DNA of 22,041 bases, taken from positions 1 through 22,041 of the forward strand of contig JAUCBJ010007523.1 of the NCBI GenBank assembly GCA_032718475.1. Reading direction: 5' to 3'. The notes under the pieces were generated by a model, which saw only the letters and a list, made by a program, of their open reading frames with translations, did not search any database and was not told the DNA's origin. A program made the translations under genes and the position numbers. Of this stretch, positions 1 through 9,318 are shown piece after piece (position 1 is the stretch's first letter; each line of letters opens with the position of its first letter). Source of the DNA: Nemertoderma westbladi. Its lineage: Eukaryota > Xenacoelomorpha > Nemertodermatida > Nemertodermatidae.

Positions 1-110
1 TTCTTTCCTCTTAGCATCTATTCCCTTCTGGTTAATGGATCGCCTCAATTTGGGCCACATCGCATTTCTAAATAGTGAATTATTAAGACTGAATCGCTTC
101 GTAACCATTT
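1..110 (-). CDS. BEN-like protein, 3' exon, partial at window edge
   Basis: Begins after the acceptor TTTTACATTTTAG. The single base carried from the previous exon plus AA makes a Glu codon, and the frame then stays open for 36 codons to the window edge. The residues (VTKRFSL, then WPKLRRSINQKG, DAKRK) resemble the last helices of a BEN domain, in which an R-x-x-I-N-x-K-C/G-x-x-x-R-R/K pattern is typical. The stop codon lies outside the window, so the full length is unknown (at least about 368 residues). Confidence 0.65.
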
Positions 111-504
111 CTAAAATGTAAAATATATAATTATACTGTATATGGGTTATATTATAAATTAAACCAACATTATAGTAGTTTGCTGGGTCTAATCACGGTG
201 GTGCTATTGATGTTGGTTTGTTTTCTTGGGCGGTAATTTTATTTCCGAAATCATTTTACACTTTTGATGGAATCGAGATAGATCAGGCCTCGTAATGTTG
301 TTATCTTTCCATCGGACTAACTGCAATGCGACTTATACAATATACTGTAGTATAATAATATACATAATATACAAGATAAGTAGTACATTAGTCCATTTCA
401 CTACTTGTATATATGGGCCTACAGATGGTACTGTAATTCATTTTCTCACTATGCACTGACACATCGATTGTATGTATATCTCTTTAAAAAGTAGGCCTAC
501 TAAC

Positions 505-727
505 CTTTAAGAATATTGACCTTCAAATCTGGAGCTGCAGTTCTAAATGTTGAACCAATCGAATCGGGTTCTATAATTGTTCCTATAATATCATCTGGTG
601 TCATTATGCGTGACCATAGTTTGAGGCCAAATGAATTTATGGCAGCCTGTGGTGGGATTTTTGAGGTAAATAGAGGAACACTTATGTCGAATACATTGAA
701 TTCCTTCCCATCATGAGAACTGGCAAC
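505..727 (-). CDS. BEN-like protein, internal exon
   Basis: A 223-bp internal exon, open in the phase (0) set by exon 1. It is preceded by a TTAACTACAG acceptor and followed by GTTAGT. It encodes 74 codons plus one base, beginning VASSHDGKEF and ending VNILK. The end (residues about 44-74, from MTPDDIIG to VNILK) looks like the first half of a BEN domain. A second acceptor AG eight bases inside gives a start at 719 and would suit the possible extra exon at about 983-1035, so two gene models are possible. Confidence 0.7.
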
Positions 728-832
728 CTGTAGTTAATAATGTGGGATAAATATTGGATAAGTACTGTAGTTCTAAAATCGTCGGAAATGACGAAAACAT
801 TACGAAATTGTCTAAATTATAAATATACCGGT

Positions 833-965
833 AAAATATAATTACTAAAATTAATTAGAACTAAAATATAATTACTAAAATTAATTATAACTAAAATATA
901 ATTACTAAAATTAATTATAACTAAAATATAATTACTAAAATTAATTATAACTAAAATATAATTAC
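833..965. repeat. 30-bp AT-rich minisatellite, about 4.4 copies
   Basis: The unit ATAATTACTAAAATTAATTATAACTAAAAT (shown as words ATAATTACTA, AAATTAATTA, TAACTAAAAT) repeats almost without change; only the first copy differs by one base (GAACT). It lies within the intron of the BEN-like gene, between the exons ending at 1305 and starting at 727. The near-identity of copies implies recent expansion. Confidence 0.9.
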
Positions 966-1304
966 ACTATGCAAAAACTTACGTTACAGATGGATCGACA
1001 TCGTATGAAGGTAACTTTCCGTTTCTTTTTTTAAACTAATAAAAAAATATCTGAGAATTTCACCCCATAAATAATTAATTTAAAATCATTTATATATCAA
1101 TATTTATATTATGAATTAATAAATATATAACTTTAAAGTTTAAACATAATAAAGTTAGTAAACCAAAGTAAGAAGCTTTTCTCTCGTTTAGTAAAATTTA
1201 ATATTCAGCTGATATCCGGAAAACAACTGCCAGATATCCGATCCGGCAGGATACCAAAAAGTGCTTTACCTGTATAACTTACTGTACGTACATTAATAAC
1301 TTAC

Positions 1305-2075
1305 CAAGTCTGAGGAATCAATAACATCATCTCCAACACTACCATCAGCTAATGGGGTTGATACGTCACTGCTGTTTATTTCTGGTTGTCGCTCGTATAA
1401 CGCCTCCCGCAAAAGTCTAAATTCACGTTTTAGTACATTTCGGTCACGAGTATGTTGAACCCGTATTTCTTCTATTATTTCTTGCATCTCGGGATTGCCA
1501 GTACATGCAGAATTCGATTTTGAGGTACCGTTACTGGGATTAGTACTACTAGTGTTGGCACTATTAGCTGCAGTTCCTGAACGTATCGATTTACTGACGC
1601 TACTTGTTGAACTGCGGTCGATATTGATATCCAGTGTTTTGGATCTTTTTCCACAACGCTTTTCCTTTTCTTTAGCAATTGGTATAGGCATATCGTTATC
1701 TACAACATCAGATGAATCACTATCATCGAATTTCTTTTGAATACGAACACGTTTCCTCGGATTATCTAATATGGCTGTAACATCATCATCGGATTCATCA
1801 TTTCCGTCTCCCATTATTACAACATTTGATACAAAATCGTGTAGCTCGTCTGTGCTATATTCATCCAACTTTTTTAGGAGATCATCAGCCACTGATTTTG
1901 TAGATATACTAATTATTTTTACAATATTTCCTCTTATTCGTACTGTGTGTCCAGCCTTCCACTGAAGTTTGTCAGTCAATGACAAACCTGACAATAGCCG
2001 GTGGTTAATGCCATACACACCGTACTGTGTCGTCGATGGCCAGTACAACGCAAAGCAAATTCGATCGCAAGCCAT
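1305..2075 (-). CDS. BEN-like protein, exon 1 (gene continues in exons at 505-727 and 1-110)
   Basis: First coding exon, 257 codons, of a gene running off the left edge. The ATG is the first in the frame and lies 113 bp downstream of the transposase stop. Residues 1-70 resemble the small SH3/Tudor-like beta-barrel that starts many invertebrate BEN proteins (hydrophobic FALYW near the start, then KAGHTVRIRG). Residues 90-190 are acidic and Ser/Asn-rich with basic clusters (RKRVRIQKK; KRCGKRSK), which could be nuclear localisation signals. Residues 195-230 form a likely coiled coil (EMQEIIEEIRVQ to LREALYERQ). The reading ends at a consensus donor: GTAAGT begins right after a complete Leu codon (phase 0), and reading through hits a stop three codons later. 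So the exon, not the stop, is the true end. Role inferred: a DNA-binding or scaffold partner. I recognise the architecture, not a specific orthologue. Confidence 0.7.
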
Positions 2076-2188
2076 TTGTGTAATAATAGTTATAAGGAAT
2101 ACGTTATAAGCTATAAGTTATAAGCAAAGGCAAAATTACAGTATATTATCAGCCTAAATATAACAAGCCAGACCAGAATGTGCCCTAA

Positions 2189-4528
2189 TTAATTGTGCAT
2201 ATATGAAGTTGGTTCAGGAATTAAAATAATTTCATCTTCGAGTAAACAAAAAGGTGATTTAACAGCAACACACCTACACAGAATATCTGCAACTTTTTTA
2301 TCTGAATGAAAATTCTTGCCTTCATCTTCTTGACTTACTATATTAAAAATTATATTTTGTGTTGCTAAGACAGAAAACTTACTCTTTAAAGATTGTGTCT
2401 TTAGCGCCTTTTCAATTATGTCACCAGTTTTTTTCAGTGGTTGATAAACAACACTTGTTGGTAATCTGGTTGTAAAATCTAGTATGAAAGTCATTATCTT
2501 ACCAAAAGTATCATCTTTAAATTTAACAAAATAGCTACATGACTTCCGTTTGTGCGTATATGAAAAAGAATGCACTGTGACACCACTTGGGCTTACAATT
2601 CTGGAACAAGATTTTCCATCTTCGGAGATATCCAAAGGTGTATAATTCGCACTGTGATGAGTTTGAGTGAACAGCTGACTAGAAAGAATCTTAGAAATAA
2701 AAGTATCATGTTTAGAGTGATACTTGAGAAACTCAATCCCTGCGTTTCTATATGCTGTTATCTGACTCAGTATTACAGATACTGGGGATCCTTTTCTGTA
2801 CATTAGCTTAATGAATGACCCCATATGGCTTTCAAATGAAAACATATTTGCCACACTAAGGGAACATGGAATCTGTGCAATGTGATGCCGCAACAAATGA
2901 AAGTTAATGACACATATAGAAACTCCAAATGTGGCCATCAAATGGTCTGTGGAATCTTTTAAGAACATAGAAGCCATCTCTCTATTATCATTTGATATTG
3001 AATCACAGCTTAATATATGCAGAGCAATACTTAGTTCTAATAAGCAAATCCTCATAGGATCCGAAACATAATAAGATACAATTGGCACTAAGTAGTATAA
3101 TGCGAGAAGTCTGAATTCATGGGCCTTATAATGAATATACTTACTAAGTGGTCTGCACTTTGCCACATCATGAGGAACACATTGTAATAATATGCTTTTA
3201 TCAATAGAATCAATAACATTAGGGCCAATAACTCTTCTATCTAAACGTCCTTTCGGATTTACAAGGTTATGTATAAGCTTCTTAATGCAGCCTTCAAAAA
3301 TGCAATGCATTGAGTCCAAAAGCAGACATGATGGGAATCTATCCGACATTAGATCACGGAATGCGCTAGGTCCTTTCATGCCAAATATTCTGGTTCCCTG
3401 CTGTAACGCCAAATCTGCTATCTCGCTATAACATTTCTCATCCTTTAACTTATGGTCATCTTCAAAAGGATAAAGAAAGCAATTTCCTACTTTTTCGCCA
3501 GGAATTTCGCATAGAGGACATCCATATAAACCGTTAAACTGCGTCACATTTAGTGCAGAAGCCAATGCTACCAAGTCAAATATTACAAAACAGAACTTCA
3601 CAATATATTTTTTTCCACAGACATATACATATTGTGTTTCCAAAAATTCTACCTTAAGATGTGATAACATTAATTCCCATGATGGTTTACCGGAACCTAC
3701 ACCGATGCATGCAATGACAGTATTTGATTCACTTTCACGGACTCGTGGTGGCAAGTCGAGTAGCTGCAATTGAAGAGGCCACACTGATATTGTATCTTTC
3801 TCATAATATATTCCCCCATCACTGGACAACAATAAATGCAATACAGGTTCGGACATATCCAAATCATTCCTACCAGACAAGAGATCACTAACTTCATTAT
3901 CAATTAATAAATCCCTATAAAGAGATATTTCAGTTAAATATGCACTGACCAAAGCCGAAAGTTGAGGTTTGATGCTAAAATAAAAGTAGTTATAGCCATT
4001 CATGAGTTTGTGGGAGGTTTGTACAACATATTTACTGCCATTCACTATTCTCCGTGCTTTGGATACAGTTTTAGGAAACTGGGCAGAATTGTAAAAACAA
4101 GAAAATATTGTAAGCACAGATGATAGAGCTGATTCAGTTAGTTTATGTTTCACTTGTAGGCGAAACAAAATAATCAACATAACCTTGACCGGTGGTAAAC
4201 TGGTTTCTATTGCTTCAGATAACTCAGACATAATTGACAGGGCATCATCATCATCATTATCAACAGTGAAATCAACAACATCCATTGAATTGGAGGACGA
4301 AATGGGCGACAGAGGCGGTGTAGCTTCGATTAGAAGGCCAGATTCTGGAGGCTCAATCACCCCAGTAACAGCATCAGTGTCAATGTCATCCTGCACATGA
4401 ATACTTTCATTTTCATTTACAATCTCTCCGTCTATATCAATATCTGGTTCATGGACATAGTCTACTGCGGGTTCATTCTGTATGAGGGATACTCGCCTCC
4501 GTTTCTTTGGATTATTTTGATTCGACAT
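2189..4528 (-). CDS. CACTA/EnSpm-like (Tnp2-type) transposase, apparently intact
   Basis: Intronless 779-residue protein. It starts with a nuclear-localisation-like basic run (NPKKRRRV, residues 6-13) and an acidic disordered region to about 100. Residues 114-175 match the helical lead-in found in animal Tnp2-like transposases. The RNase-H-like core shows the expected order: LLLSSDGG (candidate catalytic Asp237), VIFD (Asp318), a CxxC pair (Cys337/Cys340) in YGCPLC, DSMHCIFEG (His408), and KAHEFR (candidate acidic residue Glu471). Residues 540-590 (INFHLLRHH to the FSFESHMGSF stretch) resemble the DUF4218-like block that follows the core. CACTA-superfamily enzymes cut and paste DNA between terminal inverted repeats. 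No stops or frameshifts interrupt the reading frame, so the copy could be active. The same-strand BEN-like gene starts 113 bp downstream. The catalytic assignments come from motif order, not from an alignment. Confidence 0.82.
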   Translation of the reverse strand: MSNQNNPKKRRRVSLIQNEPAVDYVHEPDIDIDGEIVNENESIHVQDDIDTDAVTGVIEPPESGLLIEATPPLSPISSSNSMDVVDFTVDNDDDDALSIMSELSEAIETSLPPVKVMLIILFRLQVKHKLTESALSSVLTIFSCFYNSAQFPKTVSKARRIVNGSKYVVQTSHKLMNGYNYFYFSIKPQLSALVSAYLTEISLYRDLLIDNEVSDLLSGRNDLDMSEPVLHLLLSSDGGIYYEKDTISVWPLQLQLLDLPPRVRESESNTVIACIGVGSGKPSWELMLSHLKVEFLETQYVYVCGKKYIVKFCFVIFDLVALASALNVTQFNGLYGCPLCEIPGEKVGNCFLYPFEDDHKLKDEKCYSEIADLALQQGTRIFGMKGPSAFRDLMSDRFPSCLLLDSMHCIFEGCIKKLIHNLVNPKGRLDRRVIGPNVIDSIDKSILLQCVPHDVAKCRPLSKYIHYKAHEFRLLALYYLVPIVSYYVSDPMRICLLELSIALHILSCDSISNDNREMASMFLKDSTDHLMATFGVSICVINFHLLRHHIAQIPCSLSVANMFSFESHMGSFIKLMYRKGSPVSVILSQITAYRNAGIEFLKYHSKHDTFISKILSSQLFTQTHHSANYTPLDISEDGKSCSRIVSPSGVTVHSFSYTHKRKSCSYFVKFKDDTFGKIMTFILDFTTRLPTSVVYQPLKKTGDIIEKALKTQSLKSKFSVLATQNIIFNIVSQEDEGKNFHSDKKVADILCRCVAVKSPFCLLEDEIILIPEPTSYMHN

Positions 4529-4667
4529 ATTTTAGCATTATTTTGCTTCGACATATTTTACTACTGAAATAAAATAAAATTTATTCGGTGTCAGTACTGG
4601 AAACAATTCAATGTTTGATAATTAGGTTATACAGTATAAATAAACTTAGTTGAAAGACGACGGGGTG

Positions 4668-4695
4668 CCAGTGGGAGGGGGGGGGGGGGGGGGGG
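4668..4695. repeat. Poly-G tract beside a CACTGG terminus-like sequence
   Basis: Nineteen consecutive G residues at 4677-4695. Immediately to the left, on the minus strand, a CACTGGCACCCCGTC sequence starts at 4673. CACT(A/G) is the usual first base run of CACTA-family ends, and this site lies 145 bp upstream of the transposase start, where a 5' end would be expected. Without the other terminus, which would lie beyond position 1, the end is only a candidate. Confidence 0.35.
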
Positions 4696-4829
4696 TGACG
4701 CAAATCCTATCATATACTGGTATATGGTATTCTAAATTCTATTTGGTCTATACATACAGGCAGAATTTACTGGAATACATAATTAATAATAGTCCAAACA
4801 TAATTAGGCGTATATTTTACCGTACTGCC

Positions 4830-5663
4830 GTAGGGGATAGAAGGGAGTGTTGAACCATGAGGAGGCAGGTGGGGTGAACCGGTGAAGCAGTGCAATTTAA
4901 AGGAGAACGCTTGGGTTGGGCGTTTCCATGGATACATTATTAGAGAGAGAATTGAAAACTGCACCTACTGTTGTACTTAGTCCAACTCTAGCCTACTTGC
5001 TCTTTTGCTATGAAGGAAAGTATGCTTTTGCCATATGTTTTCTAGAACTGATAACTCTGGATGATTCTATGGATGATTACGTCACTGGTTTGCACTTTTC
5101 GTACGCAATGCATTTTTTTAAAAATGGGAGTAGTGTAGGAGGCTTGAATCAATGGATGGGTAGGAGGGTTGAACCACTTCGGATGGATGGGTAGGAGGGT
5201 TGAACCCCTTTCCTATTGGTTGTTCTGGATATTTATCTACAAGTATGGATGGTATTTAGTAGGACTAATTGACTATACTTGTTTCATTGTTACATTCTTA
5301 TCAACCCGTGGTGACAGGTAGTAGATAACGCTAGAGGCATTGTCGGAAGATGTTCATTGTTGAGTCCGAACTCCGAACCAGAGCCACAGGCTATAGAGGG
5401 GGGGGGGGGGGGGGGGAATAATAAACGCACCCGATTACATATATTTGAACTAAATAAATAATAATTACAGTAACACAACAGCTCAATGTGAATTAGGGCT
5501 ATACTCAATTAAACATCGTCCAGTGCAATGTGCAATGATATATTGATAGATTCGGAATAAATTGCTTCAGGTATTTGTGCAATTTCAGCCTTAAGCTACG
5601 ATATGGAACAGAATAAATCAATTTTTTGGAAATTTTGGTTCAACCCTCCTTACTCTCCCCTAC
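4830..5663. mobile_element. Possible non-autonomous inverted-repeat element (GTTGAACC ends)
   Basis: The ends are imperfect inverted copies: 4830-4856 (GTAGGGGATAGAAGGGAGTG then TTGAACC) against the complement of 5637-5663, 23 of 27 positions equal. Both are preceded by TACCGTA a little outside (at different spacing). Two tandem 24-bp copies of the related word ATGGATGGGTAGGAGGGTTG-AACC sit inside at 5152-5175 and 5183-5206, plus a decayed third at about 5121-5144. Such terminal plus subterminal copies are common in DNA transposons. No transposase or clear target duplication is visible. The 92-codon open frame inside (4916-5194) has no recognisable features. Confidence 0.4.
5398..5416. repeat. 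Poly-G tract (19 G)
   Basis: Uninterrupted run of 19 G in otherwise AT-rich DNA, within the possible inverted-repeat element. Confidence 0.9.
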
Positions 5664-6880
5664 TTGAAATCTAATTACGGTAATTAAATTATTAATAAAT
5701 AATGGAGAATAATTATTTTGAGTGAGTACCGCAACAATTTTATGATTTAGTAGCCTTGTTGAAAAATAAATATCTTTAGTGGGAAATAAATTTGTGGCAT
5801 AATTATGCCAGTTATCGTTCCGAGTTGAACTGTTTAATGCTAGAACATAGCTTGCAAATTTCAATTCTAAGGCATAAGGGTGAGATTGGTATAGGCGAGA
5901 TACCGGCATTTCCGAAAATTTATTATAATAATGTTTAATAATAATTTTGTACGAGTAATATTAATATTATATGATATCAGTATATAAAATAATAATCATT
6001 GAAATATGCATGTTATTTATATTAAATTTTACATTTACATTGTATTTTTGAGGGACCCCTTGTTGTGGGAAGGCCCTAAGCCAAAGCCTAGTTGGACTAC
6101 TGTAAGTTTACAATATCACGCAATACTTACTCATTCTGTTTGGCCCTATTACTGTATTATCCGCAATGTGAAAAATGTTATTATAATTTTTAATGATATT
6201 AGTCTTATAGGCTAATTAACTACAATTATTTCATTAATTTATTATTATATTAATATTTAGTTCATCAGTGCCTAATAAAAAATAGTAAATAGCCTACAAA
6301 TCTGAAATTAGCAATTAGAGGGATAAACTGTAAAATGCACAGAAAGTAAATGCAAAATCAAATAATAATTATTGTCTTAAATCAGTAAATGGAAACAGTT
6401 GGTTGTCTACTTCCAATAGCTGCTGTGATGGCTGGAGATGAATCAGCCTGAAAATTGTTGTTGTTGGAAAAATTCTGTAGGCAGTATTCGCACTGTGTAG
6501 ATGTAGACTTTAGATGTGTGCGGTATTATGGAAAATTTTAGTTATAAACTTTTCTTTCTTCTTGAGGCGGTATTGATGGATTTACCTGTCTTGTCTTATT
6601 AAGGCAAGAGCTGGGTAGGAGCAGACATAAACAAAAGTATCGGGCTGAAACAGTGTAGAAAGACACAGTAGAAAGCAAAATCACATCATATGGTTGGTTA
6701 CTTTAACACACTATATTAGATTTCTTGCAAGGAAGGGTAGGGGCATCATTCATCATGGCAAGTTGTTTTATCTAATATTATATACTTAAAACTTACTGTG
6801 ATTTCGCTATTTTCCCCAATCACCCTAATATTAATATTTCAGATCCCCATTCGCTTGCTCATTTTCTCTCTCCCCAATCA
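5664..6880. other. Gene-free AT-rich stretch
   Basis: No coding region with splice signals or recognisable protein was found on either strand. The open frames here are short and of simple composition. A stretch near 6560-6670 is less AT-rich than its surroundings and may be old repeat debris, but I cannot name it. Confidence 0.5.
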
Positions 6881-6901
6881 CCCCCCCCCCCCCCCCCCCC
6901 C
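6881..6901. repeat. Poly-C tract (21 C)
   Basis: Run of 21 C, followed by ACCCC. It is the third long homopolymer G/C tract in 2.2 kb and the only one with C on the plus strand. Confidence 0.9.
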
Positions 6902-7029
6902 ACCCCATTCAGCCACTATTCCCTTACCGCAAGCCCCCGGTGGTGGCTTGTTTGTCAAGTTTAAGTTTCAATTACTGCATGCACCATCCATAAAATAAAA
7001 TTTAAGATGTGAACATAGGTGCACCATTC

Positions 7030-7320
7030 CGTTCAAAACTTTGATGATCTTGTTATGATCATGTTATGATCTTTGCAGATATGAAATATACATAGTACAT
7101 TTTTGCACACACTTAAATATCATAACTTTGTAATGTTACTAGAGGATTTTTAAGTTGCCAATATGCATCATAAGTAGAAGATAAATTAAGAGAACTTAAA
7201 ATGTTCACTTTCCGGTTCCAGTCTTTCATGATCTTAACAAGATAATGTTATGATCTTGACAGGTTTACAATGTATTATGATCTTTGCAGACATACTAAAG
7301 ACATTGCATGATCATTACAG
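7030..7320. repeat. Scattered TTATGATCTT words
   Basis: Variants of TTATGATCTTGNCAG recur (near 7044, 7060, 7248, 7275 and 7310), apparently a decayed dispersed or tandem motif that leads up to the first minisatellite. No gene is visible between 6902 and 7355. Confidence 0.35.
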
Positions 7321-7355
7321 GTCTTTGAAGATTCGTAAAGTTGCTAGACTAGGGT

Positions 7356-7715
7356 TATGCTTACTGCGATTGAATGGACGAGTGCCACGATTTCTATGCT
7401 TACTGTGATTGAATGGACGAGTGCCACGATTTCTATGCTTACTGCGATTGAATGGACGAGTGCCACGATTTGTATGCTTACTGTGATTGAATGGACGAGT
7501 GCCACGATTTCTATGTTTACTGTGATTGAATAGACGAGTGCCACGATTTGTATGCTTACTGTGATTGAATGGACGAGTGCCACGATTTCTATGTTTACTG
7601 TGATTGAATAGACGAGTGCCACGATTTGTATGCTTACTGTGATTGAATGGACGAGTGCCACGATTTCTATGTTTACTGTGATTGAATAGACGAGTGCCAC
7701 GATTTGTATGCTTAC
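7356..7715. repeat. 39-bp minisatellite, about 9.2 copies, with 78-bp dimer pattern
   Basis: Unit reads TATGCTTACTGTGATTGAAT then GGACGAGTGCCACGATTTC. After the first two or three copies, alternate units carry paired differences (GTATGCTTACTG with ...GAATGG, against CTATGTTTACTG with ...GAATAG), giving a 78-bp higher-order dimer. Because 39 is a multiple of three, long open frames arise in the array on the minus strand; they are by-products of the periodicity and not genes. Confidence 0.93.
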
Positions 7716-7717
7716 GC

Positions 7718-8829
7718 ACGATGTTCGCTCCTGTTTAGAACTATCGTGCTGCAGCTAATACTAACGATGTTCGCTCCTGTTTTGAACTATCGTGCTGCAG
7801 CTAATACTAACGATGTTCGCTCCTGTTTGGACTATCGTGCTGCAGCTAATACTAACGATGTTCGCTCCTATATTGAACTATCGTTTTGCAGCTAATACTA
7901 ACGATGTTCGCTCCTGTATTGAATTATCGTGCTGCAGTTAATACTAACGATGTTCGCTCCTGTATTGAACTATCGTTTTGCAGCTAATACTAACGATGTT
8001 CGCTCCAGTATTGAACTATCGTGCTGCAGCTAATACTAACGATGTTCGCTCCTGTATTGAACTATCGTTTTGCAGATAATACTAACGATGTTCGCTCCTG
8101 TTTTGAACTATCGTGCTGCAGCTAATACTAACGATGTTCGCTCCTGTTTGGACTATCGTGCTGCAGCTAATACTAACGATGTTCGCTCCAGTATTGAACT
8201 ATCGTTTTGCAGCTAATACTAACGATGTTCGCTCCTGTTTTGAACTATCGTGCTGCAGCTAATACTAACGATGTTCGCTCCTGTTTGGACTATCGTGCTG
8301 CAGCTAATACTAACGATGTTCGCTCCTGTATTGAACTATCGTTTTGCAGCTAATACTAACGATGTTCGCTCCTGTTTTGAACTATCGTGCTGCAGCTAAT
8401 ACTAACGATGTTCGCTCCTGTTTGGACTATCGTGCTGCAGCTAATACTAACGATGTTCGCTCCAGTATTGAACTATCGTTTTGCAGCTAATACTAACGAT
8501 GTTCGCTCCTGTATTGAATTATCGTGCTGCAGTTAATACTAACGATGTTCGCTCCTGTTTTGAACTATCGCGCTGCAGCTAATACTAACGATGTTCGCTC
8601 CAGTATTGAACTATCATTTTTCAGCTAATACTAACGATGTTCGCTCCTGTTTGGACTATCGTGCTGCAGCTAATACTAACGATGTTCGCTCCAGTATTGA
8701 ACTATCGTTTTGCAGCTAATACTAACGATGTTCGCTCCTGTATTGAATTATCGTGCTGCAGTTAATACTAACGATGTTCGCTCCTGTTTTGAACTATCGT
8801 GCTGCAGCTAATACTAACGATGTTCGCTA
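7718..8829. repeat. 46-bp satellite-like array, 24 copies, each with an inverted repeat
   Basis: Unit starts ACGATGTTCGCTCCTG and ends GCTGCAGCTAATACTA; one variant is 45 bp. At least five variants occur (TGTTTTGAAC, TGTTTGGAC, TGTATTGAAC with TTTTGCAG, AGTATTGAAC with TTTTGCAG, and TGTATTGAATT with GCAGTT). Their order repeats, for example three-unit blocks across copies 9-17. Within each unit ACGATGTTC is followed after about 11 bases by GAACTATCGT, its reverse complement with one bulged T, so each unit can fold into a hairpin. GCTGCAGC is an extra 8-bp palindrome. The array abuts the 39-bp array with two bases between. Confidence 0.95.
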
Positions 8830-9152
8830 TTACTACAGGTATGGGTATATGGGTATGGGGGGTGAGGGGTGTGGTTATCACTACCGTCCCTTAAGTATGG
8901 GAAATACTCAAGAATTGGAAACACAGTAGAATTGCCCCCAATTACAACTTGCCATTGTATCATAAATCAGGTTTATTACGTCATGCAGTTTATATTATAT
9001 AAAATATTCAGTTTATTTGTTTTCACTAGAAATATTAAGTTATTAGTAAGAATCTGAATTTATATACAACAATTGTCATTTTTTCACACATATGCATATA
9101 TGTATGTAGACAATAATTTATTGTAGACAACCAGGCCGGAGGCGGATTTGTA

Positions 9153-9193
9153 AAAAAAATCCGTCCGGAATTCCGACCAAGACGGATTTTTTT
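9153..9193. repeat. Perfect 13-bp inverted repeat (hairpin-forming)
   Basis: AAAAAAATCCGTC (9153-9165) and GACGGATTTTTTT (9181-9193) flank a 15-base loop that itself holds the palindrome CGGAATTCCG. The flanking stretch 8830-9318 has no recognisable gene. The T-run could end polymerase III transcription, but no promoter for it is visible. Confidence 0.7.
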
Positions 9194-9318
9194 ATATATC
9201 ACCACTTCTATCCTTAAATCAGCTACTATATGGTACCTTTGTGCATGAACAGAACTGGAGGGAGGGAGGGTACCATTTGGTCCTTTGGGCGTTAGGTCCT
9301 GCATTGATAGATAACGTG

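Noticed and set aside
516-716. 66-codon plus-strand open frame
   Set aside because: Antisense of the BEN-like internal exon, which has matching splice sites and phase.
4916-5194. 92-codon plus-strand frame
   Set aside because: Its end is made of the GTAGGAGGGTTGAACC repeats and it shows no domain; likely chance inside a repeat element.
7315-7719. 134- and 118-codon minus-strand open frames with a repeated 13-residue pattern
   Set aside because: They result from a 39-bp (13-codon) tandem repeat with no stop; two frames are open at once, and there is no start or splice context.
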